From: Chloroflexota bacterium | Lineage (GTDB): Bacteria; Chloroflexota; Dormibacteria; Dormibacterales; Dormibacteraceae | DNA: 64,000 bases | Reading direction: 5' to 3' | Assembly: GCA_005880915.1 (NCBI GenBank) | Contig: VBIW01000036.1 | Location: 198,881 to 262,880, forward strand | Translations under genes and position numbers: made by a program | The notes under the pieces: generated by a model | What the model was told of the DNA's origin: nothing | The model's input: only the letters and a program-made list of their open reading frames with translations | The model's database searches: none | In this document: piece after piece, positions 50,932 to 59,170 of the stretch | Position numbering within the stretch: position 1 is the stretch's first letter | Layout: each line of letters begins with the position of its first letter

Positions 50932-51965
50932 TCGGACCCGACGACCCGGCGGCCGAAGCCGCGCACGAGGCCGGCCTCATCTACACGAACGACGACGAGC
51001 CCGGCATGAGGCGTATTCGCAGGGGCAAGGGCTTCGAGTACTTCGAGCCTGATGGAAGCCGAGTCACGGACAAGGCGACCCTCGATCGCATCCGCGCCCT
51101 GGTCATCCCGCCGGCGTGGGAGCACGTCTGGATCTCGACCAGACCACGCGGTCACCTGCAGGCGACAGGCCGCGACGCGCGCGGCCGCAAGCAGCACCGC
51201 TATCACGCGCGTTGGCGCGAAGTTCGGGACGCCAACAAGTTCGACCGCATGGCGGGCTTCGCACGGGTCCTGCCTCGGATCAGGAGACGGGTGATGCGAG
51301 ACCTGCGCCGCGAAGGTCTGCCGCGGGAGAAGGTCGTCGCCACGATCGTCCGCCTGCTCGAGTCGACGTTTGCCCGCATTGGCAACGAGGAGTACGCGCG
51401 GCAGAACCATTCCTTCGGTTTGACCACGCTTCGTGATCGCCACGTCGAGGTCCGAGGTTCGACTGTGCGCTTCCTGTTCAAGGGCAAGAGCGGCCGTGAA
51501 GTGTCGCTGGGCGTGACCGACCGGCGGGTGGCGGCGGTGATCAAACGCTGCGAGGAGCTGCCTGGACAGCGCCTCTTCCAGTACCTGGACATGGACGGCG
51601 AGCGGCGGACCGTCACCTCAGATGACGTGAACCAGTACCTGCGGGATGCGGCCGGACAGGACGTCACCGCGAAGGACTTCCGAACCTGGGCCGGCACGCT
51701 GCTCGCGGCGTGCGCCCTCAGCGAGGCGGCGGGGTTCGAGTCGGAGAGCGAGGCAAAGCGAAACCTGGTCGCGGCAATTGACTCCGTTGCGCACCGGCTG
51801 GGCCACACGCGAGCGGTGTGCCGCCTGTCCTACATCCATCCCGTCGTGATCGAGACCTACCTGGAGGGCAAGCCCATCGAGCCGGCCGAGGCCGCCGTGA
51901 CAGCGCTGCTTCGCCGGGGTGTCAAACGCGTGGCGTCTCGCGATCGCGTTTCGCGCGCCGCGTGA
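50892..51965 (+). CDS. DNA topoisomerase IB (poxvirus type)
   Basis: This 357-residue enzyme relaxes supercoils by a 3'-phosphotyrosyl intermediate. Typical segments are GFEYFEPDGSRV, WISTRPRGHLQATGRDARGRKQHRYH, LLESTFARIGNEEYARQNHSFGLTTL, FKGKSGREVSLGVTDR, and the catalytic end DFRTWAGTLL...HRLGHTRAVCRLSYIHPVVI with the nucleophilic Tyr in SYIHP. It is complete. Confidence 0.95.
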   Translation: MARSGDHAAKRRLIGPDDPAAEAAHEAGLIYTNDDEPGMRRIRRGKGFEYFEPDGSRVTDKATLDRIRALVIPPAWEHVWISTRPRGHLQATGRDARGRKQHRYHARWREVRDANKFDRMAGFARVLPRIRRRVMRDLRREGLPREKVVATIVRLLESTFARIGNEEYARQNHSFGLTTLRDRHVEVRGSTVRFLFKGKSGREVSLGVTDRRVAAVIKRCEELPGQRLFQYLDMDGERRTVTSDDVNQYLRDAAGQDVTAKDFRTWAGTLLAACALSEAAGFESESEAKRNLVAAIDSVAHRLGHTRAVCRLSYIHPVVIETYLEGKPIEPAEAAVTALLRRGVKRVASRDRVSRAA

Positions 51966-52306
51966 GTAGTGCGGTTCTCCTGGGGATACGCGCGATTGCC
52001 GCGGGCACGCTGGTTGTCGCCATCTCCATGCTTAGCGACAGGCTCAAACCCAAGATGTTCGCCGGGCTTTTCGCGGGTGCTCCCTCCGTCGCCACTGTAA
52101 GCCTGCTGGTGAGCGGGATCGCGATGGGCGCGGCGAAGGATGCCAACGCCGCCTCGGGCATGATTGCCGGCGCGGTCGGGCTTGTCTTCTTCAGCCTCGC
52201 GGCCGCGGTCCTCGTCAAACACCTCGGCGCCATCGCAGGCAGCGCCGTCGCCTGGCTGGCGTGGGCGATCCCGGCGTTCGGCCTGTACTGGCTCTTCCTG
52301 CGTTGA
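51962..52306 (+). CDS. DUF3147-like membrane protein, first of a pair
   Basis: The 114-residue protein starts GTG at 51962, overlapping the topoisomerase stop (GTGA). Four membrane helices are seen, with SDRLKPKMFAGLFAGAPSVATVSL near the first loop, typical of DUF3147. Unknown function; a small transporter-like dimer is possible. It is directly coupled to a similar second protein. Confidence 0.65.
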   Translation: MSSAVLLGIRAIAAGTLVVAISMLSDRLKPKMFAGLFAGAPSVATVSLLVSGIAMGAAKDANAASGMIAGAVGLVFFSLAAAVLVKHLGAIAGSAVAWLAWAIPAFGLYWLFLR

Positions 52307-52662
52307 GCAAATACCTGGTCCGGTTTGTGTTCGGCGCGGGCATCGCACTGGTCGCCGGGATCATCGGGATGGCCTTCGGGTCGAAGGCGGGTGGGCTCTT
52401 CCTCGCCTTTCCGGCGGTCCTGCCCGCGTCGCTCACCCTGATCGAGGAGAAGGGCGGAAGAGAAGAGGCGGCGATCGACTCCGAGGGCGCGATGCTTGGA
52501 GCGATCGCGCTTGTGGTGTACGCGCTGCTCGTCTCGCTCACGGTCGCGCCGTGGGGTGTCGTGATCAGCCTCGCCGTCTCGATCCTGGTCTGGGCCGCGC
52601 TTGCCTTCGCTCTGTTCAAGCTTGTGATGGCCACGTTCCACCACGAACCCGCGCCCCCCTAG
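52303..52662 (+). CDS. DUF3147-like membrane protein, second of a pair
   Basis: This 119-residue protein starts TTG at 52303, overlapping the previous stop (TTGA). It has four membrane helices and FGSKAGGLFLAFPAVLPASLTLIEEKGG, which mirrors the FAGLFAGAPSVATVSL segment of its neighbour. Two small homologous membrane proteins in tandem resemble heterodimeric transporters. Convergent with gnd, four bases overlapping. Confidence 0.65.
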   Translation: MSKYLVRFVFGAGIALVAGIIGMAFGSKAGGLFLAFPAVLPASLTLIEEKGGREEAAIDSEGAMLGAIALVVYALLVSLTVAPWGVVISLAVSILVWAALAFALFKLVMATFHHEPAPP

Positions 52663-54086
52663 TCGGCCTTGACTTCGCTCCCGTCCTGCGCCCAGCGTGT
52701 GTGATACGCGCCTTCGCGGTCGATGCGGTGGTACGTGTGCGAGCCGAAGTAGTCGCGCAGGCCCTGGATCAGGTTGGCCGGCCCGCGGGCGCGCCGGTAG
52801 CCGTCGTAATAGGCCAGCGAGGAAGCGAAGGCAGGGATCGGTATGCCATGGTCGATTGCGGTCTTGACCACGCGGCGCCACGCGGGCTGGGCCGTCGCGA
52901 GCGCCTCCTGGAAGAAGGGCGCGAGCATGAGACTCGGCAGGTCGGGGGTCTCCTCGTACGCCTCTTTGATCCGGTCGAGGAATTTGGCGCGGATGATGCA
53001 GCCGCCCCGCCAGATCGTCGCCAGGCCACCAAGGTCGAGGCCCCAGCGAAACTCCTTCGAACCCGCGGCGAGATGCTCGAAGCCCTGAGCGTAGGCCACG
53101 ATCTTCGACGCGTACAGCGCCTCCTGGACGTCATCGACCAGGCCGCTCGGCGCCTTCCCCGCGGCCGGTCCAGCCAGGATTCCCGAGGCGCGCACGCGCT
53201 GCGCCTTCTGGCTCGACAGAATCCGTGCGAAGACTGCCTCCGTGATGCCGGTCAGCGGAACTCCCAGCTCGAGTGCCGACTGGCTCGTCCACCGTCCGGT
53301 GCCCTTCTGCTCGGCCTCATCTTCGATCGCGTCGACGAGTGAGCGGCTCGCACCGTCGTCGTGCTTGGCCAGAACGTCCGAAGTGATCTCGATGAGATAA
53401 GACTGCAAGCGCCCGTTGTTCCACTCGCGAAACACCGCCGCAAGGTCGTCGGCCGAGAGGCCCAGCGCGTTTCGCATCAGGTCGTATGACTCGGCGATGA
53501 GCTGGATGTCCGCGTACTCGATGCCGTTGTGGACCATCTTCACGAAATGGCCCGCGCCATCCGGTCCGATGTAGGTGCAGCAAGGCACGCCTTCGACCTC
53601 GGCTGCGATGGAGGTCAGCATGTCCTCCACCCGGGAGTAAGACCGGCGTGTCCCACCGGGCATGATGCTCGGTCCGTGCAGCGCGCCCTCCTCCCCGCCT
53701 GAAACGCCACTGCCGATGTAGCCGAGGCCCAGCTTTTCCACCGCCTCCGCGCGCCGCCGGGTGTCCTGGAAGAAGGAGTTGCCGCCGTCGATGATCGTGT
53801 CCCCGCTCGCGAGCACCCTGACCAGGGATTCGATGGTCTCGTCGACCGGAGCGCCTGCGTTCACCATCACGAGCACAGCGCGCGGCGGCTTCAGCACGCG
53901 CGCCAGCTCTTCAAACGTCGCCGCTGGAGTGAAGTCGCCTTCCTTCGAATACGACGCCATGAACTCTTCGGTCCGCCGGTGGGTGCGGTTGTACACGCCG
54001 ACGCGGACCCCGTGCGACGCCAGGTTTCTGGCCAGGTTCATGCCCATCGTGCCGAGCCCAACCACCCCGATCTGCTTCTCAGGCAT
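52659..54086 (-). CDS. gnd: 6-phosphogluconate dehydrogenase (decarboxylating)
   Basis: The 475-residue enzyme has the N-terminal Rossmann motif VVGLGTMGMNLARNLASHG, GVSGGEEGALHGPSIMPGG, GPDGAGHFVKMVHNGIEYADIQLIAE and the catalytic end FGSHTYHRIDREGAYHTRW. Full length of the NADP-linked homodimeric type. It oxidises 6-phosphogluconate to ribulose 5-phosphate in the pentose phosphate pathway. Confidence 0.96.
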   Translation of the reverse strand: MPEKQIGVVGLGTMGMNLARNLASHGVRVGVYNRTHRRTEEFMASYSKEGDFTPAATFEELARVLKPPRAVLVMVNAGAPVDETIESLVRVLASGDTIIDGGNSFFQDTRRRAEAVEKLGLGYIGSGVSGGEEGALHGPSIMPGGTRRSYSRVEDMLTSIAAEVEGVPCCTYIGPDGAGHFVKMVHNGIEYADIQLIAESYDLMRNALGLSADDLAAVFREWNNGRLQSYLIEITSDVLAKHDDGASRSLVDAIEDEAEQKGTGRWTSQSALELGVPLTGITEAVFARILSSQKAQRVRASGILAGPAAGKAPSGLVDDVQEALYASKIVAYAQGFEHLAAGSKEFRWGLDLGGLATIWRGGCIIRAKFLDRIKEAYEETPDLPSLMLAPFFQEALATAQPAWRRVVKTAIDHGIPIPAFASSLAYYDGYRRARGPANLIQGLRDYFGSHTYHRIDREGAYHTRWAQDGSEVKAD

Positions 54087-54152
54087 CTTCCAATAATCCT
54101 CCAGGAGGCCCTGGCAACCACAAGTAAGTTCCGCGGGGATCGCGTTTCCGGA

Positions 54153-55115
54153 ATGAGGCTCGACCTAGGCAAGAGCATGGAAATCGACCGCCGACGCATC
54201 CGCCGGCTGATCCGGCAAGCACACACGCGTGAGCGAACGCTGGACCGCGTGATCCGCGGCCAGGCGTGGCTGGACCCTGTGGCGGAGGCCGTTCAGAAGG
54301 CGGTCGGCTCGTTCTATGCCGCGCTTGGACCGCCCGGCGCATCGCTCAAGGACGTGATGCATGGCACAAGGGTCCTCGGTCATCCCCTCCACCCCGCGCT
54401 GACCGACATACCGATTGGAGCATGGACCGTCGGCGTCCTGGCGGACTGGATCTTCATCGCCACGGGCAGGGTGCCGCAGATCGCGGGCGACCTTGCGCTC
54501 GCCGTCGGTCTTGCCGGCGCGATTCTCGCCGCCATCGCCGGCTATACCGACTTCCACGAGACGGAGGGCCACGAACGCCGGACGGCTGTCGTCCACGGTA
54601 TTGCGATGAGCGGTGTGATCGCCATGCAGGCCGTGTCGCTTGTCATGCGGCTGGGACCCGAGGGGATGCGCCCCGCCGCGATCCTCCTGTCCACGTTGTC
54701 GTGGCTGATCGTTGTCGTCGCGGCGTACGTCGGCGGGCAGCTGACCTTCGGCATCGGATCCGCGGTCAATCACAACGCGTTCTTCGACGGGCCGATGGAA
54801 TTCGTCAAGGTGGGCACGCGCGACGACTTTCCAGAAGGAGAGATGCGACGCGTCGCCGCCAACGGGCTTCCGGTTGTGATCCTCCGGCGCCAGGGGCTGC
54901 TGCACGCAATCGGGGCTGTCTGCTCCCATGCCGGCGGACCGCTTCACGAAGGCGAGCTCGATGGCGACGTGGTCACCTGTCCGTGGCACCACTCGAAGTT
55001 TCGTTTTGAGGATGGGCGCGTGGTCGGCGGTCCAGCGACTTTCGACCAGCCGCCCCTGTTCGTCCGCGAGAGAGGTGGAGTCGTGGAGGTGAGGCTCGCC
55101 CATCCGCTGAAGTGA
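54153..55115 (+). CDS. Rieske 2Fe-2S protein with DUF2231-like membrane domain
   Basis: About 320 residues from ATG 54153 (ATG 54177 possible). A cytoplasmic head is followed by a DUF2231-like four-helix domain beginning VLGHPLHPALTDIPIGAWTVGVLADW, then a C-terminal Rieske domain with VCSHAGGPLHEG (CxH) and VTCPWHHSKF (CxxH). It may pass electrons at the membrane, partner unknown. The longer frame upstream is antisense of gnd. Confidence 0.88.
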   Translation: MRLDLGKSMEIDRRRIRRLIRQAHTRERTLDRVIRGQAWLDPVAEAVQKAVGSFYAALGPPGASLKDVMHGTRVLGHPLHPALTDIPIGAWTVGVLADWIFIATGRVPQIAGDLALAVGLAGAILAAIAGYTDFHETEGHERRTAVVHGIAMSGVIAMQAVSLVMRLGPEGMRPAAILLSTLSWLIVVVAAYVGGQLTFGIGSAVNHNAFFDGPMEFVKVGTRDDFPEGEMRRVAANGLPVVILRRQGLLHAIGAVCSHAGGPLHEGELDGDVVTCPWHHSKFRFEDGRVVGGPATFDQPPLFVRERGGVVEVRLAHPLK

Positions 55116-55119
55116 GCGC

Positions 55120-55151
55120 CGGAGGGCGGCTGGTTCAGCAGCCGCCCTCCG
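55120..55151. terminator. Bidirectional terminator
   Basis: CGGAGGGCGGCTG pairs over 13 bases with CAGCCGCCCTCCG around a six-base loop, between the convergent Rieske and small membrane genes. Confidence 0.8.
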
Positions 55152-55163
55152 CTGTGCTTCCTC

Positions 55164-55424
55164 TCAGCAGATGGGGCCGTAATTGGTGGTCCAGCACGAG
55201 GTGTCTGCCGCCGGGCGGTCCGTGGGCAGCACGCGCGTGAGGTCGGACCGAGGGTCGCCAGCGGCCTGCTCGTGCGTCACGACGACCGGGGTGTGCGCCG
55301 GCGCGATCGGGGCGCCTTTCAGCGCGTAACCCAGCGCGGCGCCGAGGACGATTGCCGCGGCCAGCGCGACGACGAACGCGAAGAGAGCTGTCGGAAATCG
55401 CTTGATTGTGAGCTGCGCCTGCAT
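55164..55424 (-). CDS. Small membrane-anchored protein with C-terminal cysteines
   Basis: The 86-residue protein starts ATG at 55424 with GGAG eleven bases before. One membrane helix (FPTALFAFVVALAAAIVLGAALGYAL) is followed by an outer tail ending DTSCWTTNYGPIC. The two cysteines nine residues apart at the extreme end may form a disulfide loop. No family is recognised. Confidence 0.55.
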   Translation of the reverse strand: MQAQLTIKRFPTALFAFVVALAAAIVLGAALGYALKGAPIAPAHTPVVVTHEQAAGDPRSDLTRVLPTDRPAADTSCWTTNYGPIC

Positions 55425-55553
55425 TTCGGAATCAACTCCTGACAATTGGTGGCCGGAAACGCGTCCGATCGTGCGCGCATCGACACCGGCGGACCAGGCG
55501 AAAACTACCTGCCCGTATACCCGAATCTCGGTACCTGAATTCCGGCCGGCGAC

Positions 55554-55964
55554 CTACTCGGCGGTCACCTCGGCGGCGTTGTTCTCGGTTTCCACCACCC
55601 GCACCTTCAGCAGGCGCGCAGGTTTGAAATGCGGCTCCAGCCGATGAAAGGCCGCCAGCGCGATGTTTTCGGCAGTCGGGATCACGCCCCGGAGGAAATC
55701 GACGTCGCGGTTCAGGTGCCGATGGTCCACTGCGTCGATGAACTCACGGCGCAGGACGCTGTCCACCTGCTTCAAGTTGACCACCATCCCCGTCTCGGCA
55801 TCGAGTGATCCGCCTACCGTCACCTCAACCACGTAGTTGTGGCCGTGGTCGGTAACACATGCGCCGAAGACTTCGCGGTTCTTGTCGTCGCTCCAGTCAG
55901 AGCGGTGCAGGATGTGCGCAGCGGCGAACGTGGCGCGCCGGGTGATACGAACGTTCGCGGTCAT
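55554..55964 (-). CDS. 6-carboxytetrahydropterin synthase / 6-pyruvoyl-tetrahydropterin synthase family
   Basis: The 136-residue enzyme has the T-fold pattern: ATFAAAHILH with the first zinc His, FGACVTDHGHNYVVEV with the catalytic Cys and the HGH pair, and VDHRHLN. Acidic ends (PTAENIA) bind the pterin. Homologues make either the queuosine precursor or tetrahydrobiopterin from dihydroneopterin triphosphate. Next to an SDR and a glycosyltransferase rather than other queuosine genes, the biopterin branch is favoured. Its start overlaps the SDR stop. Confidence 0.9.
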   Translation of the reverse strand: MTANVRITRRATFAAAHILHRSDWSDDKNREVFGACVTDHGHNYVVEVTVGGSLDAETGMVVNLKQVDSVLRREFIDAVDHRHLNRDVDFLRGVIPTAENIALAAFHRLEPHFKPARLLKVRVVETENNAAEVTAE

Positions 55965-56581
55965 GGGTCCATCCGCAAGTTAGCACCGGTCAGCGGCGCG
56001 GATTCTTCGGACGCAAGCCAGACGATGACCCGAGCGACATCCTCAGGCTTGAGCGACGGGCCCGCCACTCCCGCGATTCGCAGCATCGGCGTGTCTACAG
56101 CACCGGGGCTGATGGCGTTGACGCGAATGCGGTCCTGGCGGCCTTCGACGGCCAGGACCTCAGTGAGCCCAGCCAGTCCGGACTTGGCGGCGACATATCC
56201 AGCCATCCCCGGAAACTTCTCGGCCCCGGCCACCCCGGACAGGCTCGACACCATCACGATCGATCCGCCACGGCCGTGCATCAGCTTGAACGCCTCGCGG
56301 CTGCACAAAAACGCGCCGCGCAAGCCTGATTCGAGCTGGATGTCCCAGTCGGCGGAGCTCATCGCCAGGAGCGGCTGCTTGACGAGGACCGCCGCGCAGT
56401 GGATCAATGCGTCCAGGGACTTCAGCCGGCTGAAGGCCTCCACGACCTGCGTCTCGTCGGATACATCGCAGCCTTCGCGACGGCTGAGCGAGACGACTTC
56501 CCAGCGCCTCGCGCGAAGCTCCCTTGTGACCTGAGCGCCGATTCCACCGGACCCGCCGGTGACGACAGCCGTCTGCGTCAC
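55961..56581 (-). CDS. Short-chain dehydrogenase/reductase
   Basis: This 206-residue SDR has VVTGGSGGIGAQV (TGxxxGIG), IHCAA (NAG-like), SSLSG and YVAAKSG (YxxxK), and NAISPGAVDTPM. Short length and close coupling on both sides to a PTPS-family and a GT4 gene make a sepiapterin-reductase-like or pterin-reducing role reasonable, though sequence alone only shows the general family. Confidence 0.9.
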   Translation of the reverse strand: MTQTAVVTGGSGGIGAQVTRELRARRWEVVSLSRREGCDVSDETQVVEAFSRLKSLDALIHCAAVLVKQPLLAMSSADWDIQLESGLRGAFLCSREAFKLMHGRGGSIVMVSSLSGVAGAEKFPGMAGYVAAKSGLAGLTEVLAVEGRQDRIRVNAISPGAVDTPMLRIAGVAGPSLKPEDVARVIVWLASEESAPLTGANLRMDP

Positions 56582-57606
56582 CGAGAGGCCTGCAGGAGCG
56601 CGGCCTCGTAGCGATCGAGTGCAGCCTCAAGGCCAAGGCGCCGCACAGCGCTGGCTCGGACCGCCGCGCGATCCAGATCGAGGCACTGGCTGATGGCTCG
56701 ACCAAGGTCCGCGACGTCATCGGGCACCGCGAGGCGCCCGCTCAGCCCATCTTCCACGACCTCGGCCATGGCACCGCGGCGATAGGCAGCCACGGGACAG
56801 CCGGCCATCTGCGCCTCGGCGGCGACCATGCCGAACGGCTCCTCCCAACGGACGGCGCAAACGGTGACCGCCGAGCGCGACATCAAGCCGCGCAGCTGGT
56901 CTCGAGGCACCGATCCGATCATCTCGGTTCCGCTGAGGTCGAGCTCATAAGCCGGATCGTAGTGCGCACCGGCGACCCGCACCGGGAGTCCGATCGAACG
57001 TGCCGCCGCGATCGCGTGCTCGACCCCTTTCTCCGGCGACAGGCGGCCGGCAATCAGCGCGGCCCGCTCAACCGCGACCTCAGGAATGGAATCGGCCGGC
57101 ACGCCGTTAGGCAGCACCTGCCCCACATCGACGCCGGCCCCACGCCACTCCGCCAGGCACGACCTCGAGACGGTCGCGAGCCGGCTCGCGGGCACTGCGC
57201 CAGCCGCACTCGTCACCGCGGCCACGATCGGCGGCAGGTGCAGCGTGTGCAGGACCGGCATATCGCGGGCCAGCTCGAACGCCGGTGCGTCGAACGCGTG
57301 CTGGCTGATGACGTCGACAGGGGAGGCGGCGATCGAGTCGAACATCGCGGCGAGCGCCCTGGCGACTCCGGGCGCCGGTGACGGTTCGCGGCCGCCAGGC
57401 ATGACGAGCGCCGAGGCGGCGTCGTCGGGCGCCGGCACCATGACCAGCCGGACACCTTCCAATTCGGATTTCTCGGCGCAGTGCAGCGTGACCTCGTGAC
57501 CGCGCCGAACGAGACCTAGAGCCAGGTCGCAGACGAACGCCTGCGCGCCGCCCAGCTGTGCCCGGCGCAGCGGCGTGACAGGCGAGGCGACCACGGCGAT
57601 TCTCAC
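56578..57606 (-). CDS. GT4-family glycosyltransferase
   Basis: The 342-residue protein has the GT-B fold with RLSPEKGVEHAIAAARSIGLPVRV, IGSVPRDQLRGLMSRSAVTV and the EPFGMVAAEAQMAGCPVAAY donor motif (Ex7E type). It begins the three-gene run ending in the PTPS-family gene, with four-base overlaps. In cyanobacteria a GT4 enzyme glucosylates tetrahydrobiopterin; this is one candidate role. Other sugar transfers cannot be excluded. Confidence 0.88.
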   Translation of the reverse strand: MRIAVVASPVTPLRRAQLGGAQAFVCDLALGLVRRGHEVTLHCAEKSELEGVRLVMVPAPDDAASALVMPGGREPSPAPGVARALAAMFDSIAASPVDVISQHAFDAPAFELARDMPVLHTLHLPPIVAAVTSAAGAVPASRLATVSRSCLAEWRGAGVDVGQVLPNGVPADSIPEVAVERAALIAGRLSPEKGVEHAIAAARSIGLPVRVAGAHYDPAYELDLSGTEMIGSVPRDQLRGLMSRSAVTVCAVRWEEPFGMVAAEAQMAGCPVAAYRRGAMAEVVEDGLSGRLAVPDDVADLGRAISQCLDLDRAAVRASAVRRLGLEAALDRYEAALLQASR

Positions 57607-57638
57607 GACCGCGTCTTAGTCTGATCGAGGGGGTCTGA

Positions 57639-58316
57639 ATGGACTATGAGCAGGCGGTAGAGGAGGCCCCGCCGGGCTGGAGGCATTTCAGCGTCGAGGA
57701 CATCGCGCGCCTCCCGCATTCGGTCCGCACCCACGAGCTGGCCCGTGTTCCGCCGGGCGAAGACGGCGAGCGGGTGGTTCGCGCTCTCTTCTGGAGTCTT
57801 GTCTATCACCTCGAGCCCCGGCGGTGGGATGAGCTCGCCAGCTTCGAGCCAATCCACCCCGACCTCGTCGAGGCGCTGCCTCAGGGCGCCGACCTCGGGC
57901 TCGACGTCGGCGCCGGAAGCGGGCGGCTGACCCAACAGCTCGTATCGCGATGTCATGACGTCATCGCGGTCGAACCATCGGCTGGTCTTCGCACGCTCCT
58001 CTGTCGGCGCCTTCCATCAATCCATGTCGTAGCGGCCTGGGCCGAAGCCCTCCCCTTCCCCGACCGCTGCTCGCAGCTGACAGCGGCGTGCGGGGCGTTC
58101 GGGCCCGACGAGGCTGTCCTTTCGGAGCTGCGGCGGGTCACCGCGCCGGGTGGGGTGATGGCCCTGATCAGCCCGGAACGGCCGGAATGGTTCGAGGCGC
58201 AGGGATGGGAGCGGATCACGGCCCGGGCTACACGCCCACCGGACCATCCCGCCTGGATCGACGACTTCTTCGGCCCGCCGAGTCCCCCTCGCGAGCTCCT
58301 GATGGCTAAGGTTTAG
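57639..58316 (+). CDS. SAM-dependent methyltransferase
   Basis: This 225-residue protein starts ATG at 57639 with GAGGGGGT before. The class I signature LGLDVGAGSGRLTQQL binds SAM, followed by VIAVEPSAGL, AWAEALPFPD and VLSELRRVTAPGGVMALI. Substrate unknown. It is divergent from the pterin-type operon and could modify its product. Stop overlaps the convergent Cys-rich gene. Confidence 0.85.
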   Translation: MDYEQAVEEAPPGWRHFSVEDIARLPHSVRTHELARVPPGEDGERVVRALFWSLVYHLEPRRWDELASFEPIHPDLVEALPQGADLGLDVGAGSGRLTQQLVSRCHDVIAVEPSAGLRTLLCRRLPSIHVVAAWAEALPFPDRCSQLTAACGAFGPDEAVLSELRRVTAPGGVMALISPERPEWFEAQGWERITARATRPPDHPAWIDDFFGPPSPPRELLMAKV

Positions 58317-58468
58317 CCGCCATGGTCGTGCGGCTGGGGCCTGCGCTCGTCGAGCGCGACGCTCAGGCAGTCGTGACATACGACGTGCTTGCACGCAGGG
58401 TCCTCGCACATGTCGCACACGTCGACATCCTTGCTGCACATCTCGCACTTCGCCTCGAGAGCGATCAC
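58313..58468 (-). CDS. Cysteine-rich small zinc-binding protein
   Basis: GTG at 58468 overlaps the previous stop (GTGA) and has GGAGG eight bases before. The 51-residue product has CEMC, CDMC, then CKHVVCHDC, eight potential metal ligands in 27 residues, and ends HDHGG. It resembles a double zinc-knuckle. It is below usual gene-finding length but the coupling and motif density support it. It ends the MFS, rhodanese-CBS run. Confidence 0.7.
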   Translation of the reverse strand: MIALEAKCEMCSKDVDVCDMCEDPACKHVVCHDCLSVALDERRPQPHDHGG

Positions 58469-59154
58469 TCCGGCGGCCTCCCGAGCCTGACTGCGTCGGT
58501 CCTGTAGAGCAAACCCACGAGCTTGCCGTCGGACGTGGTCACCGGCGAGCTGTCCAGGTCGTGCTTCTCCATGAAATGGGCCATCTCGTGCAGCGAAACA
58601 TAAGGCCGGAACGTGCTGGGTCCCGGCCGCATCGCCTGCTCGATTCGCAGGTCAGGATCCTTGGCCAGCTCCTTGGCGCGCAAGAGGCCGAGGACGACCC
58701 GATTGTCATCGACCACCAGCGCCGCATCAAAACCCGCTGCCTTGACGCGATCCCGAACATCTCCAAGCCTGTCCGTGAGGCCGCAGACAGGCACGTCCTT
58801 GCGTGCCGCGTCGCCGGCGCGCGGATGCAGGGAGTTCTCGCCCTCGGTGGGCAGGCCGGCCGCCATCCAGTCGAGCTTGCCTCCCTTGTACTCATGGACG
58901 TTGTCGAATCCGAGAGTCTCGAGCCGCGCCGCGGCCCTGGGTGCCATGTCTCAAGACATGTCCCAGCAGTAAACGATCACCGGGCGGTTGGCGTCGAGAG
59001 ATGTCGTCGATTCGCGACTGACCTGGCGAAGCGGAATGCTCCTTGCGCCGGGCAGGTGGTCTTCCCTGTACTCGTCGGCGGGGAGCACCTCCACCAGCTG
59101 CGCGCCTTGCGCAATGAGCTTTTGCAGCTGATCCCGGTCGATCAGCCTAGACAT
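58465..59154 (-). CDS. Rhodanese-CBS fusion protein with one in-frame TGA (candidate selenoprotein or nonsense mutation)
   Basis: From ATG 59154 the rhodanese domain runs to PVIVYCWDMS, then TGA (58951-58953), then continues in the same frame as DMAPRAAARLETLGF...WMAAGLPTEG and two CBS motifs to a normal stop at 58465. With the TGA read through the protein has 229 residues, and the TGA is codon 68. As I recall, relatives have Cys here (VYCWDxxCDMSPRAA). Both halves look undamaged. A hairpin 3' of the TGA meets the bacterial SECIS pattern. Otherwise this is a recent nonsense mutation. Confidence 0.7.
58921..58953 (-). promoter_or_regulatory. SECIS-like hairpin after the in-frame TGA
   Basis: On the minus strand, 13 bases after TGA, GGGCCGC pairs with GCGGCTC (one G-T) around a GGC triloop. 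The loop begins 20 bases after TGA and has G in its first two positions, as in bacterial SECIS elements. A second inverted repeat CATGTCT-TG-AGACATG spans the TGA itself. Confidence 0.4.
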
Positions 59155-59170
59155 GAAGCCATCGTAGTAA

